Assembly (NCBI GenBank): GCA_015501075.1
Contig: JADNYJ010000133.1
Location: 1 to 64,000 of the forward strand
Direction of reading: 5' to 3'
Source of the DNA: Gymnopilus junonius
Lineage: Eukaryota > Basidiomycota > Agaricomycetes > Agaricales > Galerinaceae
Length of the DNA: 64,000 nucleotides
The notes under the pieces are model-generated. The model saw only the letters and a program-made list of their open reading frames with translations. It had not been told where the DNA came from and searched no databases. The position numbers were made by a program, and so were the translations under genes. This document shows, piece by piece, positions 22,977 to 33,619 of the stretch; position 1 is the stretch's first letter, and the number at the start of each line of letters is the position of its first letter.

Positions 22977-22996
22977 GCCGTGCATGAGCCCTACCT
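22977..22996 (-). repeat. Right terminal inverted repeat of the large transposon
   Basis: Perfect inverted partner of 6564-6583, followed by TA at 22997-22998. It lies about 110 bases upstream of the first transposase exon. Confidence 0.8.
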
Positions 22997-23594
22997 TACG
23001 TCCTTCTACACCCAGATCTGAACCAAGTGCTTTCCAATCGCTCTCGTTTCCTTCAATGGAAGATGTTGAAATCGCGATTTGGGTAACAGGCCATCATTAT
23101 GCCTACACGACGGAATCAGAATATCTCTTTGAATAGGAAGGATATCCTCCCGTCATGCGCAACAATGGAATAGTTGAGTACCAGATGTCGTTGACAAGCC
23201 AGACTCTTCACGGCATTTAGATTAACGTAAGGACTGCGAATCAGAGCTGCAAATATACTAGACTAAAGCGAATTCGATTGCTTCATCTTACCTACGCTGA
23301 GTGTCCTCAGCCTGGTTTAGTGCTCTGTGGCCAGTATATAAAGGCGATGCTGAAATATGAAAGGAGTTGGAAGGAGGGAATGTTGGCCTCTGGAGTACCT
23401 GACCCTGAGCCCTTTCGCACATTTGTGGAGCAGGGGTGTTAGAAACATCTCTAGGCGTTCTAGGTGAGAGAGAAATAACAACTAAATAAATATAGGTCTG
23501 TATAGTCCAGACGACGCGCATGGAATTGACTTGGACTGGGTACTGATCGGGTGTGGGTATCTTGAATGGAATATAGCTGAGAAATATAAACATC
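22997..23594. other. Intergenic
   Basis: Flank between the transposon and the 3' end of the OPA3-like gene; nothing recognisable. Confidence 0.5.
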
Positions 23595-24421
23595 TCATGA
23601 GGAAATTGGACGAGACGAGGATGTGTTTGAGGTTGACTGAGATATACCCTTAGACTGTGGAGGCTGTATTCCTATCGGAAGTGGTTTGATTTGCTCTTGC
23701 GATTTGTTCTCGACCACCTTTGGTAGGATTTTCGCGAGGCCTTTGTATCTGTTAATGTAAAATTAAGTCAGATCCCGGTAAGTGAAAGTGGCCTGAAAAG
23801 GTTGACCTCTCGTTGGCTGAACTTTGCTCGTCTTTCCATCTCTGAACGAGATCATCAACACGAGCCGTCAATTGTGTGATGCGCATTCCCAATTCTTCCA
23901 GCCGAACATTGACGCTGTCTCTCCGTTTTGACTCATTCCATGAACTTCGCCAGGTCTCGGCCACGATGAGGCCGGCAGCTACAGAAAATAAAAATCCCTC
24001 CGCCAGTGCATTTGCGCCATTTTCAATGGCTCTATGTGTGATCGTGTAAGCAACGAACATTTTTCTTGAAATGGCAAACGTGCTTACTTGGCTTCTGAAA
24101 GGGGCCGGACGTGCTTCGCAGGTTCGGCCAAGATATTTTGCCGCAGGTTGGTCTCTGAGCGGTACATGAACTGTGCGAGATTCACGCAGAGGGAACGAAA
24201 TCGTTCATGTCTTCAAGTCGTGTCAACTTCCTATGTCTTTCGATTCTGGCGCAACTGCACTGAGATCGCTCACTCTTTAACTTGCTGTTTGATCTGGTTG
24301 GAGATCGGCTTCGCTAGTGTCTGATAAATATGGTGCATAGTTGAGCCACAGGAAGGATATGGCGAGAATTCGAAGTACGACATACCCTTATCAAAAGTGT
24401 GGCTATCTTAGCAGATGCCAT
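23595..24421 (-). CDS. OPA3: OPA3-like mitochondrial protein
   Basis: Five exons on the minus strand: 24421-24386, 24320-24274, 24210-24088, 24031-23807 and 23748-23595 (TGA), with four introns of 56-65 nt, all in phase; 194 aa. The protein begins MASAKIATLLIRTLAKPI, like a mitochondrial targeting or membrane-binding start. The OPA3 core IENGANALAEGFLFSVAAGL is followed by ETWRSS and a coiled coil (RLEELGMRITQLTARVDDL). Family members sit at mitochondrial membranes and affect mitochondrial shape; the biochemical activity is not settled. The C-terminal tail is Ser/Pro-rich and poorly conserved. The gene looks intact and lies 600 bp from the transposon end. Confidence 0.9.
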
Positions 24422-25089
24422 GTTGCCAGCACAAGAAAGCCTGTGGTTCCAAGGTACAGAAAATCAGATAGATTGCTCAGAAACTGGGGATAAAAGCCGT
24501 TGAATCCCTAGGCAAGTTCGGCAAGGCAAGAAACATGACTGGAGCCTGGAGGTGAGCTGTTGAGAAAAAGAACCGCAGCCGGCCGCCGACAGGAATCGTC
24601 ATGCATTAAAGTTCAAACCGGTCCGTTACTTTAATCACGACTGATGTGACTTGACGCGACTTTGTCACTCTCATGCTGATTCTCATGTGATAAGTAGTGC
24701 GCTTGTCCTTGTCACTTGTCAGCCCATCGTCGATTCGTCCTGGCCAATGGTACAAGTGGATGACATATAAGGACGATACGACCCCCGAGTAATGTTTCTT
24801 GCTCTCTATGTATACCCAAGATTATCACTTGGAGTAACAACATCACTGATCAGTGAGCTTATCGTCTTTCATTCTGATCATTTAATGTACGCCCAACGGA
24901 ACGCTGGTGCATCCAATCCAAGGGAGTACCCGCATAGTCAGCAAGAAATGCCTCTGCGAACTCATAAGCAATTGCATCTTCTCCAGTTCCCCGCGGAAGT
25001 TACCTGGCTAATTTCCCATCACGCCGTCGCATTTCCTTCAATGTACAGAGACTACGCAGTCCACTGTCGACCAGCTAGAAGCGTAGCTC
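24422..25089. other. Intergenic, promoter side of the OPA3-like gene
   Basis: No gene recognised. A 164-codon frame from 24792 has no recognisable domain. Confidence 0.4.
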
Positions 25090-25680
25090 GAGAGATCGAA
25101 ACAGCATCTCACGGATTTGTACTTCGAATTCGGAGGAGCCAAGGTATTACGGATATTCTGTGGGTCTTTTGGCGTAGTGGGCGTTACTGGCGGAGACTGT
25201 GGATAACACCCGGCGCTAGAATAGCTTTAGTCTCAGGACAACTGGGGTTCCACTTGCGCACTCTTTTGTTCATATGCTCGCAGTGATCCCTGAGGCTCCC
25301 GATCCCATTCCGCGCTAGGTAGTACAACCAATTTTGCCTTTATGGAGAATCTCGAAGGACCAGTCTTTCAGAAAGGTGCACTGGAACTGAAAATCTGTGT
25401 TCTTGGACGTATCTATCTTGCTTGAATGCGCACCATCATTAATTAATGTCACCACCCTTCACCTTGAGAAGGCCCACTTTAGGCCTGGCAGGTGGTTCCC
25501 TCTTACGTGGCCTCTGTTCATCGAAATAATATCTCTACCTTCCCTGGAGAATCTATCTGTCGACGGAAACATCCGTGGTGAGCCCGATTTCGATTGGCCG
25601 CCATCACATTGAAGAATCTTAAACACCTCCGCTATCTGAGGTTCGTCCTTACTATGAGTACTAGTATCATGCACGAATTT
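25090..25680 (+). pseudogene. F-box/LRR-like fragment
   Basis: The frame from about 25397 reads LINVTTLHLEKAHF and IISLPSLENLSVDGNI, which are leucine-rich-repeat-like segments in the style of agaricomycete F-box proteins. Stops and frame changes surround them and no F-box is seen. Confidence 0.3.
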
Positions 25681-25732
25681 CGCTATTCTTATTTTATAAC
25701 TTGTAACACCAACTTCATTGTATATTTACATA

Positions 25733-26210
25733 CAGTGTAATACACCTCCTTGGCACAAAACTTTTTATTCGTCAAATTAAAACACAATTATTAGAAATCC
25801 TGCAAAAAAATTTATATGAGCTTAATGAGGACCTTCTAAGGTATCAAATTGCTAATGATTGACTCCATTGCATGGATTATGGGTGAATTAGAGGATAATT
25901 TGTCGAGAGCAGCCTTTTGTCACAAATCCAGGTCCTTGGCACAAGTGTGACAATGCCATTTACTAGGCGACGCGTCCAACGCGCCGTTGAGTGCGCGTGT
26001 CACGCTCTGATCACGGTTGCCCTTTCATGCCCAATTTTGCCCTCAATCCGTGCATTTTTCATGTCAAATCTAGCTGACATTTTTGTATGCCGATAGATTA
26101 AGTATATATCAAGGCATATACATAGATTTTATGGCGACCGGCGAAAACTAAGTTCGGAAATCGCAGTTGTGTCAAGGAGGTATCATGTGCCAAGGAGGTG
26201 TATTACACTG
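25733..26210. mobile_element. MITE with 25-bp inverted repeats and TA duplication
   Basis: CAGTGTAATACACCTCCTTG and five further bases form a 25-bp terminal repeat, mirrored exactly at 26186-26210, with TA on both sides (25731-25732, 26211-26212). At 478 bp with no ORF it is a non-autonomous element. CAGTG-type ends and TA targets are typical of the pogo/Fot1 branch of Tc1/mariner. A partial direct repeat of the inner TIR (GTCAAGGAGGTATCATGTG) lies just inside the right end. Confidence 0.9.
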
Positions 26211-26519
26211 TAATCGAATCACATCAAAGGTTTCTTTTACGCCCTTTATACAAGGTCGGACATAAGACTATCGACGAGAGGCCATTATTTCAAGAAGAGA
26301 TGAAATGACAAAGAGAAGGCTCTATAAAGACAGACACGAAGATCAAGCAGACAAGCATCCATGGTTTTGGTTCCCTATGACCAGAGGAGGGAAGCATGCG
26401 GTGGCGACCTTTTGTGGCCAGTCGGACCTTGCTGATAAAGTATACCACGTTGTCCTTTGATAAAGGTCCAATGCCGGATCAGAAAGGTAAAGCATGCTTT
26501 GAGATGTTGCCTGACGTAC

Positions 26520-26870
26520 CAAAATCAGACATCCCACATGACATATCACGTCCATGAACTTTAGATGCGGTGATACTGAGTTGACCTATTTGAGGAACAA
26601 GCCACTCAGCCACCATCCACCAAAGCCATCCTACTTGACTCTCACTCACATTGGTCAACGGTTGGGGAATCAAAATTGTCGTGTCTTGACGAAATCGCCT
26701 CTGGTCCTGAAAACCAACAAGATGTATGTAGATCAGTTTTCCAATGTTCACAATGACTGAAGTAAAAGATATAAACTGACCGTGAAGACCAATGGTGGAC
26801 GAGAGCTGTCGTTTAATGACGACGTGCTAGAAAATGACAAAAAACTCGGCAGAGCCATTGAAGAAGCCAT
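26520..26870 (-). CDS. Small spliced gene of unknown function, copy 1 (5' exons)
   Basis: Exon 1 26870-26781 begins MASSMALPSFLSFSS and ends RPPLVFT; a 74-nt intron; exon 2 26706-26520 continues DQRRFRQDTTILIPQPLTN and ends at a GTACGT donor. Further exons are not resolved. A TATAAAA box (about 27096-27102 on the minus strand) lies upstream. A hydrophobic run (LLTILFAVFVILLPYFIILL) can be read upstream of this ATG, so the true start could be further out. The locus is homologous to that at 33.0-33.6 kb. No domain recognised. Confidence 0.35.
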
Positions 26871-27129
26871 TGAAGGGCGAAGAGCTCAAGGGAGCCTAAA
26901 GGCGATGGCTTTGGTGGTGCACATGAACGATCACGATGCTGGAGTAAAATGATAAAATATGGAAGAAGGATGACAAAAACGGCGAAGAGGATGGTCAGAA
27001 GCTGCAGGAATGAGGTGGATTGATCAATTTTGGATACTGTGTTGTGGTAAATAGAGGGGAACGGGATGAAGACGAGAAAAGTGGGAATTTCAGGTTTTAT
27101 ACTCGAATTAAAACACCGCCTCGTGAGCT

Positions 27130-30100
27130 ATACAGTTTTTCGAATCCAACTATTGACACATTTCCTCAGACGACATTCGAAGGCTCATACGTCCTACCAA
27201 ACGCTGCCTGGCATCGAAGAACACCATTTACAAAGGCACAGAGAAAGGCACAGAGAAAGGCGCGTTCCATGGCGAGTTTGTGCGCCCTTTCGAGGCTACC
27301 GTCAGCCAAAGGCCAGATCCACGATGTCGCTCTATTACTTCACTCTCGACAACCTGGTTGATGAAGTAGTCCGAGAGGCCTTTCGATAGCTAGCAATTTC
27401 TTGTACCACAAAGAGAAACTGAGGTCTTATACCGGCATCCGGAAACCATGGCATGTTGGACTCAATACACCATGAAGACATGGATAAGGTCTTGCTGGGA
27501 ACAATTTGACTGTTTGGTCATTACTCTGGCTGACGACAGTATACGATGCCTCGGCCCCCGACCAGGCTAGAGGATTCGCCTAATTGTATAGGACCACTCG
27601 AGATGGACTGTAGCTTGACAAAGGGGATTCTGTATGACGTTTTCCCGGAGCAACCAACAAGAAATTTTGGTCCCTTTCATGTAATGGAATCTTCCTGTTC
27701 AATAGGACACAGAATAATACCAGCTTCTCCTGGGATAAGGACTCCAGACAAACGACTAACTTCGGGGCTTTAAAATGAAACTGGAGACTCTCTGCATGAA
27801 AGAAAACCTGGAACGGACAGTAAACCTCAAAGGACAGTGCCTCATTAAATCATCGAGTCTCGTGCATGATTCTTTGTCCCAAGCTACAGCTGAGATCATT
27901 TCAGCCCGACGAGTAGACGCGTGACAGAAGTCACAGAAACCAAGGACAACGGCCAGCCTGGAGGCGGACAAAATGTGTCCGAAGAAGTCACTCTTGCGCG
28001 CCTTTCCTGTTCAAGCCGTGTACAATATTTTGTGCAGATTATTCGAAAGGTTTAGTGGCGTTAAAAGAGTTGCTTAGAATGTTGTCAAGGAACCAGGGCT
28101 CAGAGTCACCTTTGAAACGGTCCTTACTGATACTTGTGCAGCTAATCCACTCTGCGTTATGCTCAGTGGGGTTGAGCCATGGAAATCAGGGGCGCAAACG
28201 GCAAACGACGAAGCCTTTAGAGGGACGACATGTCTCGACATTTCTGATCTACCCCGCAGCCCTCAAGAAGAGTCATCGAGGACTTGATTTGGACACGCCG
28301 AATAATGCGACAAGTCGAGGTGACAATAGACAATGCTCAGATATTTATGTGGCGATATTGGCCTTTGTGTCAACAAGCTGATAAGCTTGTATGGTTTCCT
28401 GCGGTGAAACTTTGATTTTCAGCTTGAAGCCAGAGAATATAACCTCTGGGGCTCCGAGACTTGAAACAGCAAAAATCTGCTAAGTGGTTTGCCACGACAG
28501 GAGGTCTTTTGGAAGAAGCAAATAGCAAATGACAGGGTGCTACGAGACGACGGTGGGTTCGGTTTGGCGGTCCAGGCAGCTGAGGCAACCGTCCATCGGA
28601 AATCATTATCTGAGTGCAGACTCGGTGGTCACGACTTTCTTGCCTTCAAGGTGTCTTGGAATCTCGTCGTCGACTATGCAGTCAACTACATAAAAAATTT
28701 GGAATGCCATAAAAGGCGGAATTGCTAGACCCAGAAATTCCGTAGAGACATTGAGGCATTAGCATCAGAAAGTCGCGTAGAGTCTTTCCCGTTCGTTTTT
28801 ATGAACGCGTCCTGCCATGCTGAACAGGAACTCAAAGCGCTGGCTTTGAGTTGAGAGTTGAGTGCGAAGTCACGGACGGACGCCAGGGCCACGGCCCAAA
28901 CAGCGGCCAAAATAGGAATTCCAAAACTTGGCCGCCTCCACCTCGCCTCCACAGGTGCTCAAATTCAAAGTTTACAGATCTTTGCCAATGCACCTGTGTC
29001 AGATTATATAAGAGGATTTCAAGCTCACTCTCTTCTTTGACCAGGTCTCTCAACAAGAAAGTCCAGCTTTTGCACCCGCTTTTGTCTGTAAATCGCCGCT
29101 ATGCCCACAAAAAGCCTGCACAGCCGACCTTTCCAGCAGATCTTGAAGAAGCTAAGAAGGAACTCGATACATTGTCGATATGAAACCAGGATATTCTCTA
29201 TCCATAGCGATGGAAAAAAATACCCCCATCTGTAGGATTGATTGTATGTTCTTGGGACTCAGGGCACGGATTCGCTGGGTTCGGAGGTATGATACATTCC
29301 TGTACCCGCCACCACACTCTGACTATCAATGGAATTGGTAGGGATATTCAAAGACGAAACGCTCGCTATGCTTCGTGCAATGTCTGAGGTCAAAGCTGTC
29401 TACCAAGGACGCATTTTTATTCCAGCCACGTTGTGAGAGTTCAATGTTCGTGTTCTTCAAGTTCGTCACTTACCTTTCTAGTTAATTGCTTAAAGAACTA
29501 CCGCATAGGCAGAGTGAAAGGAATAAAGGGGTCGTGCATTGAAGTCTACTTCCTCTTGCAAGCCCTTCTATTATCCTATCAAGATCAGCAGTCTGTACAT
29601 TGCATCACGAAAAAAATCTGCTTTTACAATTTTTTTAACTCGGTTCTTGATAAGCAATTACCCCTACAATGTTGAAGCTAAAGGCCCTACACGCCCCACA
29701 CATGGTGAAGGTGGTCTTGCTTTTTATTATTGGTTTTCTGTCACGCTCACCAACCAATTTGTACTTGTAGAAATTACCAAATTCAAAGTGCGAGGTTAAG
29801 AGCATCTGCATCACTGGACAGAATATTATTGGACAGTATACCTCCCAAAATCCTGAGCCCACCAAGAGGACCATCGACAGAAGTTCAAGTCGGTCCCTTC
29901 TTGGGAGAACCTTTATAAAGTAAGCGCTGTGGGAGGCAATGCAAAAAGCAGAACTTGTGTGCCACAATCCCTTATTTTGGCGTACCGCATGGATTATGAT
30001 CGCATCTTTGTTCCGTAGAAGGCAGTAAGCACCCAGTGTGATGCACATTCCCGCGAATGACCGATTCATTCTCATTCCGTACAGACTTGGACATTTTCTG

Positions 30101-30440
30101 TCAAGCGGGGCATTCCCATTTCCGCGTCTCCTCCGTGTGATTCCGCACGTCAACACTCTGAGTTACTCGAGCTAGGCGTTAACTTAATTTGACAGATATG
30201 GAATCCACGCTCCTATGGACCGGCGTGCTACTTCATTGTCCCATCGACTTCCGTTGTTGTCTTGATCATCCGCTGTTCATCATCATCCACGACATGTGTT
30301 CTTCACATGGATCGCTCTAGATGGCAATCACGATCCATGACCATATATTCAAGGCCTTGCGACGCGTCGTCCGGACAGTACCTGACAATCCCCTTCAATC
30401 TTTATCAAGAATAATATACGACAGATAGTGCCAAAACCGC
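27130..30440. other. Gene-poor stretch
   Basis: Many short frames on both strands, none with a domain I recognise or a consistent exon chain. The longest, 173 codons on the minus strand at 29635-30156, has no ATG at its start and no recognisable content. Confidence 0.4.
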
Positions 30441-30448
30441 AGCGCGGA

Positions 30449-31021
30449 TCATATTACAAGTTTTACATTCGACATGGACACAATCCAACAAAGGCGAGAT
30501 ATCCTCCAGGACAAAACGTCGCAGTCCATCCATAGCAACTTTTCTGCAGTTACGCACCTCAGGTTTCTTATATTGGACTGCCTACCTTCACTGCCGACTC
30601 TCAGCGCATCGTCAAGAATATCGGTCCGGTCCAAAATTAATCCTTCAAGAAGGGAAAAGCTCGACCACGAATGACGGGATAAAACTCTGTTTCTGGAGGT
30701 CAATTAAGACGTAGTTGATTTCCAGTGGGCGGATACTAGATAATCTAGCCCAGCCGATAGGATGCTCAGAACTGTCAAGGCAGATCGATTGAGATCTATG
30801 GTTCTCCCCTATGTCTCCTAGTGATGCGACTCATTAACACCTTCGGAATACCCATGGAAGCGAACATCTGTGACGAATGGTACATTTAAATTACTCAACA
30901 TATCCAATTCATGGCCACGAATCATGGTGTCGACAGTGCAAAGCTGCGGAGGAAGATATTCTAGTGTCGAGATCTGGTCGATCTCACCTGTATCAAAGCT
31001 TGAGCTGGGGAGGTGAACCAT
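30449..31021 (-). pseudogene. Possible F-box/LRR-like remnant
   Basis: Minus-strand pieces in different frames (30818-31021 with STLEYLPPQLCTV; 30449-30703 with NIRNLRCVTAEKLLWMDC) have LRR-like spacing. No intact frame or F-box is seen. Assignment is by style only. Confidence 0.2.
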
Positions 31022-31103
31022 TAGCTTTAGGCCACGTTAAGGGTTAGAGACCGACGAGCTTTGGTGAATTTAAAGCGTCAACACAGTCGATACGGTCGGA
31101 AAT

Positions 31104-32119
31104 TTATTGGGTCATTGGTGTACCCAGCCTGAGAGGCGCTATGACAGGGATGTCGCGTAGATGCAGGTCGGATGAAGGAATGCATAACCAAGAAATAAAG
31201 TCAAATCCCAAATTTTGACTGGCACATAAAACATTCAAGCCATCGCTCGACGAATTCTCATCCCTATATGGTCGCGACTTATCCAAGCTCTTCATCTCAA
31301 TAATCCTGAGTATGCACGGCCTTTCCACCTCTGACTGACTATACCGAGAACACGATATGTTGCGTTTCCTTTGCTTAACACGACCCACTTCACGTCCTAC
31401 GCTGTCTTGAGTTGGTCGTTCTTCATGAATGTCATATATGATCTCCATCTATCCTTCAAGATGAAGTTGAGCCTCAGGATGGTAGATTTTACAGACCATC
31501 GGCATCTCGCCACTGCTACTACCATGATCTATGGCGGTAACAACAGCCATGGCTCCGTCCGCGAGTCAACGGTTGATTGCACAAGCATGTTAACTTCTTG
31601 GGCCCTCGTTCATGTCGTAAAGACGTGCGATACCCTCACTGACATTCAACTTTGTTGGGTGCAAGGGTGATGCGCAATGGGAGTTGAGACGGAGGAGACT
31701 TGCCGAAGTCGGGATTTAGACCCATGTGGGCATTGAGAAGAGCGGGCCTTAGTTCCTGCTAAAATGGAGACGTTTGATGCGTCTGGGCGCTGTAGTGGAA
31801 GGTGTCCAGGGAGGCTTCCTAATTAGCCAAGGACACTCTTCCACGGACGTATGCACGAACAATTATTTCCGTGTCTTGGAATGCGACCGCACTGTCGCAA
31901 CACATTAGGATGAAACTTGTCATAAAAAAGGAACGTTGGACTCAGAATGCGACTGAAACTTCTTGCCCTCGTTATCCTCTCCAATGGGATGGAACTGCGT
32001 CAAGAGCCTTCCTCAGAAGCCCATCCAGAACTCCGTTTCTGCTTGTAATCCTAAATCTTTCTCTTCCCGTGTACAAGGACTTGAAACTTGTTGAAACAGC
32101 GTCTCACAGCTTTTCGTAG
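31104..32119 (-). pseudogene. Decayed FunK1 kinase fragment
   Basis: The order matches the kinases at 40-50 kb. The N-terminal helical region decays through 32110-31890. ALLNAH.. NPDF with a PPSQLP segment lies near 31720-31650. A DNA match to the segment encoding the CKVYHPE region lies near 31480, then MEIIYDIHEER (31448). The copy ends around the IIEMKSL segment; catalytic loop and C-lobe are absent. Stops and frameshifts are frequent. It is an old, truncated copy about 9 kb from the main cluster. Confidence 0.65.
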
Positions 32120-32940
32120 ATTATACTCTATATCCTTCCTCGTATCACCCTGCATCTAAGGCATCTTATGCCAGTCGCAGTGGTGTTAAAGTTTGAGCTA
32201 TAATCACGTACTTGTCTTGACCTAATTCCAACCTAAGTAAATCGTGTGTTTGGTCCTGAGATCTTGAGACTCCTTGCTGGGAAACGCAACCCGAAATTTA
32301 GGTGGGTAATTCTTGGCGTCCTTCAGAAAATGTGCGGGAGAGAGCAAGTTGACATGGCACTAGGCAGCCAGAAAACGAGGGGTTGATGAGTGTAAGCGTC
32401 CAATGCGTTCGTCCTGACAGTGGCTCGTCACGGTGACGGAGTGTCATTTTCATACACGATCCAGTCCTCTACAATACACAACCTTTCCTCCTCTACTTCC
32501 TGTTTATTCAATTGAATTAATCAATGGACCAACAATCTTTTTCTACAAATTTAACACGTAAGTACATATATACAAGGGTAATTCCATGATGACTTGTTAA
32601 GGTGAGCATCCAACTTGTTCCTATCAACATTCATACTAGGAAATGTGGATAAAGATTTTTGCTTCTAACAGCCGGGTATCGACAATCAAGAGCTTCCTGA
32701 AAGTACCTATGGCATATCACTGCCAAGAAAGCGAGATATTTTTTCAGGGATTAGATCAAGAGAAGAGGATATAGGGGAAGCCGCGCGGCTTCGGTTTGTC
32801 TAGCAGAGGAAGGGCGAGCAGCAAACCGCAGCAAACTTTTAGCGGCCGGCCGGACCACCCTAGTAAAGCCCAGGGAGACCGACACAGTTTGCTTCGGGAG
32901 GAAAGTCATAGAGCCAATCAGAAGGGCAGAGCGAGATTTA
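32120..32940. other. Intergenic
   Basis: Nothing recognisable. Confidence 0.4.
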
Positions 32941-33054
32941 AGTAGTCTCCTCGACTCACTTTAAATGAACGTCCACTTCGACGGACCACGTCGACGAACA
33001 TAGACCAAACACTGCCGTGACCGTTGTTGACCTGTTTGCAGAACAAACCACTCA

Positions 33055-33330
33055 GCCACGATCCATCAAGTTTTTTTGCGTAGTTGTTCCTGAACTCACA
33101 GGCGCTGCTGCTGGAGGGGCGGTTGGCGTGAATGAAGTCCCATGATGATATTTTAGCGTATCCTGGAGAAGAGAGAAAGAAATCGGATATGAGCATTTGA
33201 GTCATGTCCACGCAGGTGAGAACAAGAAAGAGAGAAAACTGACAATGAGTACCAAAGGTGGACGAGCCTCAGCAGGCGTAGGGTCAACTAGGAGCATTAT
33301 ATTAGGCTGAAAAGGGCCCAAAACATCCAT
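33055..33330 (-). CDS. Small spliced gene of unknown function, copy 2
   Basis: Exon 1 33330-33244 begins MDVLGPFQPNIMLLVDP and ends RPPLVLI; an 81-nt intron (donor GTCAGT as in copy 1); exon 2 from 33162 reads DTLKYHHGTSFTPTAPPAAA to a TGA near 33055, giving about 65 aa. The donor position, the RPPLV context and the flanking DNA match copy 1 near 26.5-27.1 kb. Both loci also share TTAAAACACCGCCT upstream (about 27111 and 33599). No domain recognised; it could be a small pseudogene. Confidence 0.35.
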
Positions 33331-33619
33331 AGCATAGAAAGGCTTCTATGGCAGCTCGAACTTGATGATTCTTGCTGGTGCACACACTGCACGAACGCGA
33401 ATGTGGTTGTGATTCCGATGTGCGGGGATGAAATTTGAGAGGAAGGAGATTAGCAGGACGAGAACGAAAAGGAAAAGTAGGAAGGTGAATGACTCAATCT
33501 TGATGGATAGTATTGTGAAAAAATGGTATTGGGAGAAAAGAACAGAAAGAAGGAAGACGATGAAAAAGGATTCGAACCGCGTCCTTTTAAACGTTGATTA
33601 AAACACCGCCTTCACACAA

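Larger units (their letters stand above)
6564..22996 (-). mobile_element. Large nested DNA transposon with DDE transposase and companion gene
   Basis: The outer 20 bases (AGGTAGGGCTCATGCACGGC) recur as a perfect inverted copy at 22977-22996. Both ends abut TA (6562-6563 and 22997-22998), the duplication expected of the IS630/Tc1/mariner group. Including TA and one base outside, the match is 23 of 23. The transposase gene starts about 130 bp inside the right end and runs leftwards. A second spliced gene (15823-17564) follows on the same strand. An LTR retrotransposon (7635-15187) and a hAT element (19999-22306) are inserted inside; without them and their target duplications the element is about 6.6 kb. 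The transposase is disrupted, so this copy cannot move by itself. Confidence 0.75.

Noticed and set aside
24792..25286. 164-codon plus-strand ORF as a gene
   Set aside because: No recognisable domain or conserved start context; the LRR-like signal downstream is in a different frame.
29635..30156. 173-codon minus-strand ORF
   Set aside because: No ATG at its start, no recognisable domain, and nearby frames show similar chance openness.
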